NCBI GenBank assembly: GCA_017446845.1
Contig: JAFSOQ010000062.1
Span: 1 to 45,252, forward strand
Origin: Selenomonadaceae bacterium
Lineage (GTDB): Bacteria; Bacillota; Negativicutes; Selenomonadales; Selenomonadaceae
Direction: 5' to 3'
DNA length: 45,252 nt
Numbering within the stretch: position 1 is the stretch's first letter; the number at the start of each line of letters is the position of its first letter. A program made the position numbers and the translations under genes. Shown here piece by piece: positions 33,150-43,813 of this stretch. The notes below the pieces were generated by a model that saw only the letters and a list, made by a program, of their open reading frames with translations, was not told the origin of the DNA and searched no databases.

Positions 33150-34442
33150 AGAAATTTTTTACTGACCTTAGCGGCGATATTATTTTTTATGTCGACCTGC
33201 GCGGCGGCAAGTGATGAAAGTGATGAACTCGATTCGGCGGAAATCAGATTGAACTGCGCGATTTGTTCCATGGGAGCTTACAGCGACAACGAAGGTTATT
33301 TGATGCGCTCCATACTCAACGAACGCGGCTGGACGATTGAAAAAATTTCGCAGAAAAATAATCGCGCCGACGCCGGAGCTTACCTCGTGAGCAAGGGCGA
33401 CGTAAAAATTTTGACAATCGCGGGTACCGAAAATATTAAAAATGTCGAAATGGATTTCCGCGTCGGACGAGTGCACCTCAACGACAACACGACGCTTGCC
33501 CCCAAAGAAAAAAATCCCGACGATAAAATTTTCGTGCACCGTGGTTTTCGCGATTATGCCGACCTTGTTTTGAGCGAGGGCTTTACCGAACGTTTGAAGA
33601 CTTCCCTTGAAAAAAATCCGCACGAAACACTTTACATAACGGGTCACAACTTTGGCGGAGCAGTCGCGACGATTACGGCGATTCGGCTGATTGATTCGGG
33701 CGTCGACAAAAATCAACTCAAGGTCATAACTTTCGGCGCACCCGCAATCGGTTCGCGTGCCTTGGCTAAAAATTATTTCGACAAAATAAATTTAACGCGC
33801 GTTGTCATCGACGACGACGGTGTAAAAAAATCTCTTCGGTCTCTCGGCTACTCTCAATTCGGAAAAACTTTGGAGTATAAGCAAAGCGGCACGAGTGACC
33901 AAACTCCTCAAAAAATGGCGGTTTATCTCGATTGCGCCATTCGCGATTACGTCAATGTCGGCGGCACCTTTCAACACGAGGCAAAAGATAAAATCGACAC
34001 GCCGATTTATGTTTCGCCGATTCTTTTGGTCAAAGGCGAATTAAAATCCGACGACGGGAAAATTATTTTGGACACGCTCGACGACATTTTAAAGAATAAA
34101 TTCAGCAATTTGACTTTTGCCGAAAAGCAGAGCGTTGAATTTAAGGAAAAAAATATTCAGGACGAAGACTTTGACGAATTCCTTGAGGCAGGCAAAAACA
34201 GCGGTTGCAAGTATATTTTGATTCGGATTCTCCGCGTAAAAAAAATTCGCGACGCGCAGTCGGATGACAGGCTCGCCACGTTGGAAGGAATTATGTATGA
34301 CACGAACGACAATTTGATTTTCATGCAAACTTCGGGCATGTCGGATACCGGTCTGACAATTTCTGAGTGGATTCTCGTCATTCAAGAAAATTTGAACGAT
34401 AACATCAGCAGTCAACTTTCAATGCTCAAAAATTTTGACTAG
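33147..34442 (+). CDS. Exported class 3 lipase-like protein lacking the catalytic serine
   Basis: 431 residues from ATG 33147. Signal peptide [21 protein letters not shown]. The alpha/beta-hydrolase part (about residues 30-240) has lipase 3 features: [26 protein letters not shown], and the elbow [20 protein letters not shown]. In the last, the usual GHSxGG serine is asparagine (N168, codon AAC), so the protein is probably not an active serine esterase. The C-terminal 190 residues are of unknown fold. The frame stays open upstream through the heptanucleotide array, but the signal peptide argues for 33147 as start. Its ribosome binding site, within the array, is weak. Confidence 0.75.
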   Translation: MRNFLLTLAAILFFMSTCAAASDESDELDSAEIRLNCAICSMGAYSDNEGYLMRSILNERGWTIEKISQKNNRADAGAYLVSKGDVKILTIAGTENIKNVEMDFRVGRVHLNDNTTLAPKEKNPDDKIFVHRGFRDYADLVLSEGFTERLKTSLEKNPHETLYITGHNFGGAVATITAIRLIDSGVDKNQLKVITFGAPAIGSRALAKNYFDKINLTRVVIDDDGVKKSLRSLGYSQFGKTLEYKQSGTSDQTPQKMAVYLDCAIRDYVNVGGTFQHEAKDKIDTPIYVSPILLVKGELKSDDGKIILDTLDDILKNKFSNLTFAEKQSVEFKEKNIQDEDFDEFLEAGKNSGCKYILIRILRVKKIRDAQSDDRLATLEGIMYDTNDNLIFMQTSGMSDTGLTISEWILVIQENLNDNISSQLSMLKNFD

Positions 34443-34460
34443 TGTTTTATGTTTTTGTCT

Positions 34461-34486
34461 CTGCCGCGAAAAATATTTCGTGCAGC
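34461..34486 (+). other. Hairpin in the leader of the phospho-beta-glucosidase gene
   Basis: CTGC (34461-34464) and CGAAA pair with TTTCG and GCAG (34482-34485). No T-run follows, so this is not a clear terminator. It may be a small regulatory hairpin upstream of the AAGGAGG site. Confidence 0.3.
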
Positions 34487-34512
34487 GATGGTTTTGTCAA
34501 TCTGTTATTTAA

Positions 34513-35991
<1,479 letters not shown>

Positions 35992-35996
35992 AGTCA

Positions 35997-36024
35997 TTGA
36001 CAAAAAATAAATGTGTGGTAAATT
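35997..36024 (+). promoter_or_regulatory. Promoter of the upstream RNA copy
   Basis: TTGACA (35997-36002), a 16-base spacer and TAAATT (36019-36024), followed by TTGTTATG. It is sequence-related to the promoter at 36142-36170, so the two RNA units are duplicates. Confidence 0.65.
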
Positions 36025-36030
36025 TTGTTA

Positions 36031-36110
36031 TGACAAAATAGTGCTTAGCATTGCAAACACAAACGAAAGCTCCCCGTCGGAGTGATGATCCGTGCGGGGG
36101 CTTCGTTTTG
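36031..36110 (+). ncRNA. Small RNA, antitoxin-like, without an adjacent target (orphan copy)
   Basis: Predicted RNA of about 80 bases between its own promoter and a hairpin AACGAA(a)GC(t)CCCCG / CGGGGGCTTCGTT (36062-36107) followed by TTTTG. Promoter, terminator stem and the ACAAACGAAA lead-in match the RNA at 36177-36262, but the 5' recognition part differs (TAGTGCTTAGCATTGC instead of AATCAGCTATCAC). A CAT within it could face an ATG, yet no complementary start region was found in the window. Confidence 0.5.
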
Positions 36111-36141
36111 CCATAACCGACGAATGAAACTTTACAAGCGG

Positions 36142-36170
36142 TTGACAAAAAGTGGTGCTTATGGTAAATT
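36142..36170 (+). promoter_or_regulatory. Promoter of the putative antitoxin RNA (locus A)
   Basis: TTGACA (36142-36147), a 17-base spacer and TAAATT (36165-36170). Predicted RNA start near 36177. Confidence 0.7.
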
Positions 36171-36176
36171 TTCATT

Positions 36177-36262
36177 AGAACAAGAGATGTAACTGTATCG
36201 AAATCAGCTATCACAAACGAAAACCCCGCGTAGCGTGACTAACTGCGCGGGGCTTCGTTTTG
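36177..36262 (+). ncRNA. Putative antitoxin antisense RNA (locus A)
   Basis: Predicted RNA of about 85 bases. Its 5' part holds ATCAGCTATCAC (36203-36214), which recurs at 36406-36417. That second copy is the complement of the start codon and spacer of the small minus-strand gene at 36306-36407, so the RNA can form 12 continuous base pairs over the initiation region of that mRNA. The 3' end is a GC-rich hairpin, AACGAA..CCCCGCG / CGCGGGG.TTCGTT (36216-36259), with TTTT beyond it. The same hairpin can end the converging small-peptide mRNA. The layout matches type I toxin-antitoxin loci of the Fst/RNAII kind. Confidence 0.6.
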
Positions 36263-36305
36263 CCATAATCGGTTGACTAATCCGAATTAGAGGGCGAAAA
36301 GAGAG

Positions 36306-36407
36306 TTAACGACGCCTGCTACGGTTTCCGAACAAATGGTCGTAAATGAACCTGCCCACGATTTGCGCAAGGACATTCAACGCCCAAGAGATTGCCATAT
36401 CTACCAT
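36306..36407 (-). CDS. Putative type I toxin, 33-residue hydrophobic peptide (locus A)
   Basis: ATG complement 36405-36407 lies 9 bases after a perfect AGGAGG (complement 36417-36422) with GTGA following, a very strong initiation site for so short a frame. The peptide has a membrane-type core (AISWALNVLAQIVGRFIY) followed by DHLF and a basic tail GNRSRRR, as in known type I toxins. It starts with MVD; the locus B peptide starts with MID. No enzymatic motif. Membrane insertion and toxicity are inferred from this profile and from the antisense RNA next to it. Nothing else explains this ribosome binding site, since the engB gene on the other strand has its own. Confidence 0.6.
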   Translation of the reverse strand: MVDMAISWALNVLAQIVGRFIYDHLFGNRSRRR

Positions 36408-36470
36408 CAGCTATCACCTCCTCTCCGAGAAGTTCTGCTGAAGTGTAGGGAGAGGTGTAGCATCGGTAAA

Positions 36471-36499
36471 AATATATCATTCATTCAAAATTTTATCAA
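36471..36499 (-). promoter_or_regulatory. Promoter of the locus A peptide gene
   Basis: On the minus strand TTGATA (complement 36494-36499), a 17-base spacer and TATATT (complement 36471-36476). It predicts an mRNA start near 36464 with a leader of about 57 bases. Confidence 0.65.
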
Positions 36500-36527
36500 G
36501 GTAACAAAATTTTTGGGAGGGAGTAAC

Positions 36528-37145
36528 GTGGAAGAAATTACGATTATCAAAAGCGAATATGTGACTTCGGCGGTGAGCAGAAAAACTTGTCCCGAAGAAC
36601 TTTTGCCGGAAATTGTTTTCGTCGGTCGTTCAAATGTCGGCAAGTCTTCGCTGATAAATTCTCTGACGAACAGAAAATCTTTGGCGCGAACATCGGGGAC
36701 GCCCGGCAAAACTCAAACGATAAATTTTTTTAAAGTCACGCTGAAAACTTCGGACGACACTCGCCACGAAATTTATTTTGTCGATTTGCCCGGCTACGGC
36801 TACGCAAAAACTTCCAAGACCAATCGCAAGCTTTGGGCGAAATTTATCGACGAATATCTTTCGAGTCGCCGCGATATTAAATTCGTCTGTCAACTGGTCG
36901 ACATGCGCCATCCGCCCATGGAATCCGATTTAAAATCTTTTGCGAGTCTCGTCGAAAAAAATTTGCCCGTGTTGGTCGTCGCAACCAAGTCTGATAAACT
37001 CGGCAAGACCGAACGTCAAAAACATCTCGACGCGATAAAAAATTCTTTGGGCGTCGACGAGGAATCAATCCTGCCATACTCGTCAACAAAAAATGAAGGG
37101 CGTTCAGATTTGCTTGACGTTATCCTTAACTCTTTGATAAAATAA
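36528..37145 (+). CDS. engB: Ribosome biogenesis GTPase EngB/YsxC
   Basis: 205 residues, normal for EngB. It is a TrmE-Era-EngA-EngB family GTPase needed for 50S subunit assembly. G1 FVGRSNVGKSSLINSL near residues 32-46; switch region ARTSGTPGKTQTINFF; G3 VDLPGYGYAK; G4 ATKSDKLGKTER (TKxD); G5-like PYSSTKNEGR. GTG 36528 is chosen as start because GGGAGG lies about 8 bases upstream and homologues begin at this point. The longer in-frame extension to 36336 runs antisense through the small-peptide locus and is not coding. Confidence 0.95.
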   Translation: MEEITIIKSEYVTSAVSRKTCPEELLPEIVFVGRSNVGKSSLINSLTNRKSLARTSGTPGKTQTINFFKVTLKTSDDTRHEIYFVDLPGYGYAKTSKTNRKLWAKFIDEYLSSRRDIKFVCQLVDMRHPPMESDLKSFASLVEKNLPVLVVATKSDKLGKTERQKHLDAIKNSLGVDEESILPYSSTKNEGRSDLLDVILNSLIK

Positions 37146-37198
37146 CCTCAACAAAAAATGTGCCGTTGAGCATAGGCGGCGCAGGAGGAGAGTTTGAA

Positions 37199-37657
37199 AT
37201 GAAAAGACTTTCAACTTTCGACAAAGCTCTACTAAATCTTTTGCAGGGCGACATTCCGATTTGCTCTCATCCGTTCGCGGAAATGGCAAGTCGTCTCGGC
37301 ACCGACGAAGATACCGTTCTTGCCAGAGTGCGCGAGCTTAAGGCGGCAGGATTTTTGCGCAGGATTGGAACTTTTTTTGATTCTAATCGTTTGGGCTATC
37401 AGGGAACGTTGATTGCGCTCAAAGTCAAGCCGTCGGCAATCTGCGCGGTGGCGGAGGCAGTCAATCGCTATCCCGGCGCAACTCACAACTACGAACGCGA
37501 AGGAGCTTATAATTTGTGGTTCACGCTCTTGACGCCCGGTGCCGATTATGAATCCAAAATTCTTGCGGAAATTCGGTCTTTGCATGGTGTTGAGGATATG
37601 CTCAAGCTCAAGGCAAACAAAAAGTACAAAATCAATGTGCAGTTCAAACTCAAGTGA
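37199..37657 (+). CDS. ahbA: Siroheme decarboxylase alpha subunit (AhbA, Lrp/AsnC-like)
   Basis: 152 residues. An N-terminal Lrp/AsnC-type helix-turn-helix (LSTFDKALLNLLQGDIPICS, PFAEMASRLGTDEDTVLARV) is followed by the ferredoxin-like domain with RRIGTFFDSNRLGYQGTLIA and NYEREGAYNLWFTLL. This is the NirD/AhbA pattern, which decarboxylates siroheme to didecarboxysiroheme in the alternative (siroheme-dependent) haem or haem d1 route. Start ATG 37199 after AGGAGG. The stop overlaps the beginning of the following gene's ribosome binding region, indicating an operon with ahbB. No ahbC/ahbD is in the window. Confidence 0.85.
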   Translation: MKRLSTFDKALLNLLQGDIPICSHPFAEMASRLGTDEDTVLARVRELKAAGFLRRIGTFFDSNRLGYQGTLIALKVKPSAICAVAEAVNRYPGATHNYEREGAYNLWFTLLTPGADYESKILAEIRSLHGVEDMLKLKANKKYKINVQFKLK

Positions 37658-37671
37658 CGCGGAGGGGGATG

Positions 37672-38151
37672 GTGTTGGAAGAATTAAGCGAGCTGGATAA
37701 AAAAATAATCAAGGCGTTGCAAGAAGATTTTCCTTTGTGCGCGGAGCCGTATAAAATTTTGGCTCAACGCGTCGGAATCAGCGAGGAAGAATTTTTGCAA
37801 CGAGTTAAAGAGTTGGTCGGAGAAAAAAAAATTCGCAAGATGGGAGCGGTGCTCCGTCATCGCGAAGTCGGATTCAATGCAAATGCTCTGTGCGCGTGGC
37901 AGGTGCCGCCCGATAAACTCGACGCCATTGCACAAGTCATGAGTTCTCATGCCGCGGTTTCTCATTGCTACGACAGAACGCCCGTGCCGAATTGGAATTA
38001 TAATCTTTATACCATGATTCATGCCAAAACTCGCGAAGAGTGCGAAAAAATTATCGGCGAACTTTTGAACTTGACGGGCGTCACAAATTATAAAATCCTC
38101 TACACAAAAAAAGAATGGAAGAAAACCGGCATGAAATATTTTTGCGAGTGA
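37672..38151 (+). CDS. ahbB: Siroheme decarboxylase beta subunit (AhbB, Lrp/AsnC-like)
   Basis: About 159 residues. An HTH part LSELDKKIIKALQEDFPLCAE, EEFLQRVKELV is followed by IRKMGAVLRHREVGFNANAL (the RHREVGF signature of the beta subunit) and SHCYDRTPVPNWNYNLYTMIHA. It pairs with AhbA as a heterodimer that decarboxylates siroheme. Start is uncertain: GGAGG (37661-37665) is followed by consecutive ATG 37669, GTG 37672 and TTG 37675; GTG 37672 is a compromise for spacing (6 bases). Only 14 bases separate it from ahbA. Confidence 0.83.
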   Translation: MLEELSELDKKIIKALQEDFPLCAEPYKILAQRVGISEEEFLQRVKELVGEKKIRKMGAVLRHREVGFNANALCAWQVPPDKLDAIAQVMSSHAAVSHCYDRTPVPNWNYNLYTMIHAKTREECEKIIGELLNLTGVTNYKILYTKKEWKKTGMKYFCE

Positions 38152-38219
38152 CGAACTGCGGCAGGAGGGTTCGGAAAAAGTCTCAAAAAATTTTTCCAAG
38201 CTTAAAGGAGAAGTTTTCT

Positions 38220-39901
<1,682 letters not shown>

Positions 39902-39903
<2 letters not shown>

Positions 39904-39941
39904 AAAAAGAAAGCCCCGTTGGTTAGTCGGGACTTTCTGTG
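39902..39941. terminator. Bidirectional hairpin after pyrG and the locus B peptide gene
   Basis: GAAAGCCCCG (39909-39918) pairs with CGGGACTTTC (39928-39937) with one mismatch. On the minus strand it is followed by TTTTTTTA, a strong terminator for the peptide mRNA. On the plus strand the T-run is short (GCGTTTT), so it only partly serves pyrG. Confidence 0.75.
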
Positions 39942-39980
39942 CGTTTTAAAGATTAACGCTAACCACCGTGACGCCTGAGA

Positions 39981-40055
39981 TTAATGGCGGTCAAAAAATT
40001 TGCAAATGTAATGGCTAATTACACCTGCTAAGACCGACATAAGAAAATCGATCAT
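39981..40055 (-). CDS. Putative type I toxin, 24-residue hydrophobic peptide (locus B)
   Basis: ATG complement 40053-40055 lies 9 bases after GGAGG within GGGAGGG (complement 40064-40070). The peptide begins MIDFLMSVLAGVISHYICKF and ends FDRH: a hydrophobic core with a short charged tail, typical of type I toxins. The AGVxxHYICKxxD pattern recalls very small membrane peptides often annotated in Bacillota, by memory only. The mRNA would end at the 39902-39937 terminator. Its start region is repeated in the adjacent RNA at 40161. Confidence 0.62.
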   Translation of the reverse strand: MIDFLMSVLAGVISHYICKFFDRH

Positions 40056-40102
40056 ACGGCTTTCCCTCCCTTCTGTGAAAATTTTAGGGGAGGCGCAAAG
40101 CA

Positions 40103-40154
40103 AGTTTACAACAGAAAATATTTTCTTGTCAACGTCAAAACATTATGCTATATT
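40103..40154. promoter_or_regulatory. Divergent, overlapping promoters of locus B
   Basis: Plus strand: TTGTCA (40126-40131), a 17-base spacer and TATATT (40149-40154), giving a start near 40161. Minus strand: TTGACA (complement 40127-40132), an 18-base spacer and TAAACT (complement 40103-40108), giving a start near 40096. The two -35 boxes share the same seven bases, TTGTCAA, so polymerase binding to one should exclude the other. Confidence 0.7.
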
Positions 40155-40160
40155 ATTTAT

Positions 40161-40264
40161 GAAATCGATCATTGGCTTTCCAAAACAAAAGTCTCGGCCG
40201 GTTACCGGGACGAACAGTAACTTCAGACAAAAAGACCGCCTCCGGTTTTGGAAGCGGTCTTTTG
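40161..40264 (+). ncRNA. Putative antitoxin RNA (locus B)
   Basis: Predicted RNA of about 104 bases. It begins at GAAATCGATCAT, followed by T and GGCTTTCC. The same two blocks (AAATCGATCAT and GGCTTTCC, 11 and 8 bases) occur at 40045-40065, where they are the complement of the start codon and ribosome-binding region of the locus B peptide mRNA. The RNA therefore offers 19 base pairs with a small bulge, right at its 5' end. A central hairpin GTCTCGGCC...CCGGGAC and the terminator AAAGACCGC / GCGGTCTTT (40231-40262) follow. Divergent arrangement and 5' target match resemble IstR/TisB or OrzO/ZorO. Confidence 0.62.
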
Positions 40265-40266
40265 GC
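40225..40266. terminator. Bidirectional terminator between the locus B RNA and the restriction-modification gene
   Basis: AAAGACCGC (40231-40239) pairs with GCGGTCTTT (40254-40262) around a 14-base loop. T-runs flank it on both strands (TTTT on plus, TTTTTGTC on minus). Confidence 0.85.
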
Positions 40267-40269
40267 ATC

Positions 40270-43200
40270 TCAGCGAAAATATTTCGTCACAAGCTCCGCG
40301 TGCCTCGCCAAAAATTCTTCCTTGCGTCGACGTGCTGATTCCTTCAACGCCTCGCAATTTTTTACATACGCCGCAAATTCTTCCTGCAATTCCAAAGGCG
40401 GCAAATAAAGTTTTAACGATTTTAAATTTTTGAAGTGTCTTGCATATCCGCCAAGCGGCTTGTATTCTTTTTTTAACATGTGAAATAAAAACGTTGCATC
40501 CAATTTTTTTCTGTCGATTGGAATTATAATCTTCGTGCCGTCCGCGCCGAGATAAAATCTTTCGCGCTCCAGTTTAAAAATTTCTGTGTGGTCTCCGAAA
40601 ATCACGCAAGGCAAATCGTCATAAGGCGACGGATTATTTTCAATGTTCATGTAGCCGGCAATTTCGTTTGTTCCTTGGTCAATAATTGGGACTTCGCCCG
40701 CTTTCAAATATGCTGACGTTTGAAACTTTACGCCGCCAGCCGTGTCGTCTTTGCAAACATCACTAAATTTTTGAATGGGAAAATTTTTATCTTCAAACAG
40801 CGCGGCGAATTTCGTTTTGATGTCGGCGTCGAGACTTTTAATCGTGTCGTCGGCTTGAGCAATCTGCGCGGCAACGTCATTGAATTCGTCGACGATTTTT
40901 TTCTGCAGGTCGAGCGGCGGGAGCGGGAGCATGAGCTTTGAATAAAAATTTTCCGGCACGCGCCGATGACCGCTTGAACCTGTCATATTTGATTGCGCGG
41001 CTTGCCGAATGTCTTCGCGATTAAGAAAGACGAACAGATAATCTGTTAAAATTTTTTCTTGCCGACAGCGAAAGACGTGAAACTCCGTCGAGCCAAAACC
41101 GATTGAATTTGTCAGCCCGCGAGCAATGGCGCACTTGCCGTTTTCCATGCACGGCGTAATTTTGGCAATGATGATGTCACCTTCCGCAAAATATTTGTAA
41201 CCGCCCTTGCGCACTTCGCCGAGCGGTCGAGTAACTTTTTCGGCAATGAAACCGCCATTGCTGACAGAAGCCATCTCAACAAATGAAACGGGCGTATCGT
41301 CGGCAACATTAGCGACTTCGTTTTTTGGAATATTTATTTCGCAGACATCAGCAAGATTTACGAGCGGAAAGTTGCCGGTGTATTCGGCGGGTTTATAGTC
41401 GGGACTACTGAGAGTAATTTTTTTATTGAAGTTGGCGGCGTCGAAGTCGAGCAAATCGGCAAGTGTGGCGTAGTGATAAAATTTTTCGAGCGCGGGAATT
41501 TGAATTTGCTCACCACGACAAGCGGCGCGAACGAGTGCGGCAAGGGTGTTATCGGCGGCACGGTTTTGGTTGTCGAAGAGAAGCCCGCCGCGTTTTTTGT
41601 GGACGATGCCTTCACGCCCTTTGGCATTGCTCCAGCCGTAGCCGAGGAATTTTTCCTGCTCCTTGTTGTCCTTCGGCGCGGAGATAATCAAAGTCTTCTG
41701 GCGATAAGTCAGACCGAAGTAAATTATTTTCTCGCGGTCATCTTCTGTCGGCTTAAAATTTTCAGGACGGACGCCCATTTTTTTTAAGTAGTTGTCGAAA
41801 ATATCGCGGCTGAATTGTCGACCGAGCGGTCTGCCTTCCAAAATAGTTTGGGCAACGTCTTCATAGTCGGCAAGTTTTCGCGGCGGTTCATCAAAGCGTT
41901 CGAGGAATAAAATAATCGTATTCGTATTTGTCGCCCCAAAAGTTTTTCCTTCGAGATTGACGATTGCGCGGATATAAAAATTATCCAAAATTTTCTTACG
42001 AGCGGCGACAAAACTTTTATTTTCCTTATTTAAAATCGAGCTTGGCAAAATGACGGCGGCAAATCCTTGCGGCTTGACCAGCTGAGAAATTCTTTCCGCA
42101 AAGAGCGTTTCAATCTCCGAACCGTCATTGGAAATTTTATCGAGAACGGTTAATTCATTCGCCAATTTCAAATGGAGCTTGAAACCTTTAACGGAATAGG
42201 GCGGATTGGCAACGAGAATGTCAAAAGATTCGGGGGCAATGTTTTCGTCGGGATAATTTTCAAGCCCGTCGCCGAATTTAATTTTTCCTTCATTCGCGCC
42301 GTGCATGAACAGAGAAATTTTTGAGACGCGAGCCAAACGGTAATCTTTTTCCACGCCGAAAAGTTTATCGCGCTCCCACATTGTCGGCGGCGTCAAATTT
42401 TTTCGGGCATAATAATCGTTGACCGCCTTGAAACCTTCCGTCAAGAAATGTCCCGCGCCGCAAGCGTAATCGATAATTTTGGGCGGCTCCTCGGAAATAA
42501 TTTTGTCGAGCGGCAAGCTGTCCCAGATAAATTGAGCAATCGGCGTCGGCGTAAAAAATTGTCCTTCGTCCTGTTTGAAACCTTTGTCCAAGAGCTGTTC
42601 AAATAAATCGCCGAGTGTTTGCAAATCCTCCGAGCCGATAATCCGATAATCGCGCAGAGTATCGACGACTTCCTTAAGAATTTTCGAGTTAAGATAAAAA
42701 AGTTTATCGTTCTGCACCTCGATAAAAGCAAAGGCATTGTTGGTATAAAATTTGAGCTTGCGAAAATTCTCGCGCAAATCTTTAATCTGGCTGTCGTGAT
42801 TTTCTTCGTCCATGAAATTTTCAAAGACTTTATCGGGATAATTTTCCGGCAGATAGAAAATATCTTCGCTCATAAATTTTTTCATGCCGTCGGCGTAGAG
42901 TTTTTGCAGTCGGTCTTGAAAAATTTCGTGGGTGTCGGAGCCGTCCCTAAATTGGAAAGAAACTTCCTCCTCGTCGGGCGTGTGACTTTCGTCGACAAGC
43001 TTGGCGATAAACAAGGCGATTAGCCGATTAAAAGCATTTTCCTTATCCGAAACTTGATTGTGACGGAGAATCTCCTCGAACTTGTTGACGACGGATTTAT
43101 TTTCGCTGAAATTTTTCAAATCGCGTTTGCGCAGAGGTTTGACGCCGATTTTATAAGCAACGGTCTCGTCGTGAAAGATAACATCGCCTAAAAATTTTTT

Positions 43201-43785
43201 CTCGTAACGTTCGCTCCAGATTTTGAAACGTTCGGGAACGGTGTGAGCGTCGCGATAAATTTTTTCGTTACAAGAAACGCTTGCGGCAAAAAATTTCAGA
43301 ATATTGTCGGCGAAGTCGGAAGCGTAAAGCATGAGCCATTTACAACTTTGCTCCTGTTGCCAATAGGAAAAAAGTTGCCCGCCGTCGGCGAGCATGTTTG
43401 AAAGTTCGTGATTGAATTCCGCGCCGGCAGTTTTGCATTCAATGATAAAGAGAACTTTGCCTTCCGAGGAAACGCAAATATCGGCGCGCCCGCTCTTTTG
43501 AGAGTGACCGAGTGACCAATTTTTTTCGAGCCAAATATCTTCGGGCTTGTAACCTTTCTCGAGCAGACGATTGACGCATTCAAAGACGACGAGATTTTCC
43601 TTGTGTTCGGCGTCGAAGAAATTATTTCGGTCGCGTCCTTTGATTTGGGCGGGATAAAAAAGTTTTTTTGCGGCGAAATCGACAGCCATAGTTACGTTGT
43701 CGGAAAAAATTTTTTCGTAGCGATTACCGTGTCGGCTGAAGTTCATGACTTGCAGGGCGGCGTCAAAATTTTTTTCAGTCAGCAA
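40270..43785 (-). CDS. Single-chain restriction-modification enzyme (nuclease-methylase-specificity fusion, Type IIG-like)
   Basis: 1171 residues. Residues about 40-135 form an HsdR N-terminal/PD-(D/E)xK nuclease domain: SGRADICV (D102) and LFIIECKT (E116, K118). Residues about 370-720 form an N6-adenine methylase with motif I DYACGAGHFL (about 438) and motif IV ILVANPPYSV (about 527). The C-terminus holds two HsdS-like target recognition domains (about 810-960 and 985-1171), each ending in a PLPPLDLQKKI / YLPPLELQEEF conserved helix lead. It should cut and methylate a two-part recognition site by itself. The start is TTG complement 43783-43785, 8 bases after GGAGG; a nearby ATG (43792) opens only a 5-codon frame. 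No separate hsd genes are near. Confidence 0.88.
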   Translation of the reverse strand: MLTEKNFDAALQVMNFSRHGNRYEKIFSDNVTMAVDFAAKKLFYPAQIKGRDRNNFFDAEHKENLVVFECVNRLLEKGYKPEDIWLEKNWSLGHSQKSGRADICVSSEGKVLFIIECKTAGAEFNHELSNMLADGGQLFSYWQQEQSCKWLMLYASDFADNILKFFAASVSCNEKIYRDAHTVPERFKIWSERYEKKFLGDVIFHDETVAYKIGVKPLRKRDLKNFSENKSVVNKFEEILRHNQVSDKENAFNRLIALFIAKLVDESHTPDEEEVSFQFRDGSDTHEIFQDRLQKLYADGMKKFMSEDIFYLPENYPDKVFENFMDEENHDSQIKDLRENFRKLKFYTNNAFAFIEVQNDKLFYLNSKILKEVVDTLRDYRIIGSEDLQTLGDLFEQLLDKGFKQDEGQFFTPTPIAQFIWDSLPLDKIISEEPPKIIDYACGAGHFLTEGFKAVNDYYARKNLTPPTMWERDKLFGVEKDYRLARVSKISLFMHGANEGKIKFGDGLENYPDENIAPESFDILVANPPYSVKGFKLHLKLANELTVLDKISNDGSEIETLFAERISQLVKPQGFAAVILPSSILNKENKSFVAARKKILDNFYIRAIVNLEGKTFGATNTNTIILFLERFDEPPRKLADYEDVAQTILEGRPLGRQFSRDIFDNYLKKMGVRPENFKPTEDDREKIIYFGLTYRQKTLIISAPKDNKEQEKFLGYGWSNAKGREGIVHKKRGGLLFDNQNRAADNTLAALVRAACRGEQIQIPALEKFYHYATLADLLDFDAANFNKKITLSSPDYKPAEYTGNFPLVNLADVCEINIPKNEVANVADDTPVSFVEMASVSNGGFIAEKVTRPLGEVRKGGYKYFAEGDIIIAKITPCMENGKCAIARGLTNSIGFGSTEFHVFRCRQEKILTDYLFVFLNREDIRQAAQSNMTGSSGHRRVPENFYSKLMLPLPPLDLQKKIVDEFNDVAAQIAQADDTIKSLDADIKTKFAALFEDKNFPIQKFSDVCKDDTAGGVKFQTSAYLKAGEVPIIDQGTNEIAGYMNIENNPSPYDDLPCVIFGDHTEIFKLERERFYLGADGTKIIIPIDRKKLDATFLFHMLKKEYKPLGGYARHFKNLKSLKLYLPPLELQEEFAAYVKNCEALKESARRRKEEFLARHAELVTKYFR

Positions 43786-43813
43786 TTTTCATTCCTCCGA
43801 ACTTGAGTCAATG

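Noticed and set aside
36072..36200. 83-codon minus-strand frame across the RNA copies
   Set aside because: It runs through both terminator stems, lacks a ribosome binding site and has no protein-like composition.
36336..36527. N-terminal extension of EngB
   Set aside because: In frame but antisense to the small-peptide locus; EngB homologues start at the GTG with the GGGAGG site at 36528.
43775..43792. ATG at complement 43790-43792 as start of the restriction-modification gene
   Set aside because: It opens a frame of only five codons in a different phase. The TTG at 43785 is in frame and correctly spaced from GGAGG.
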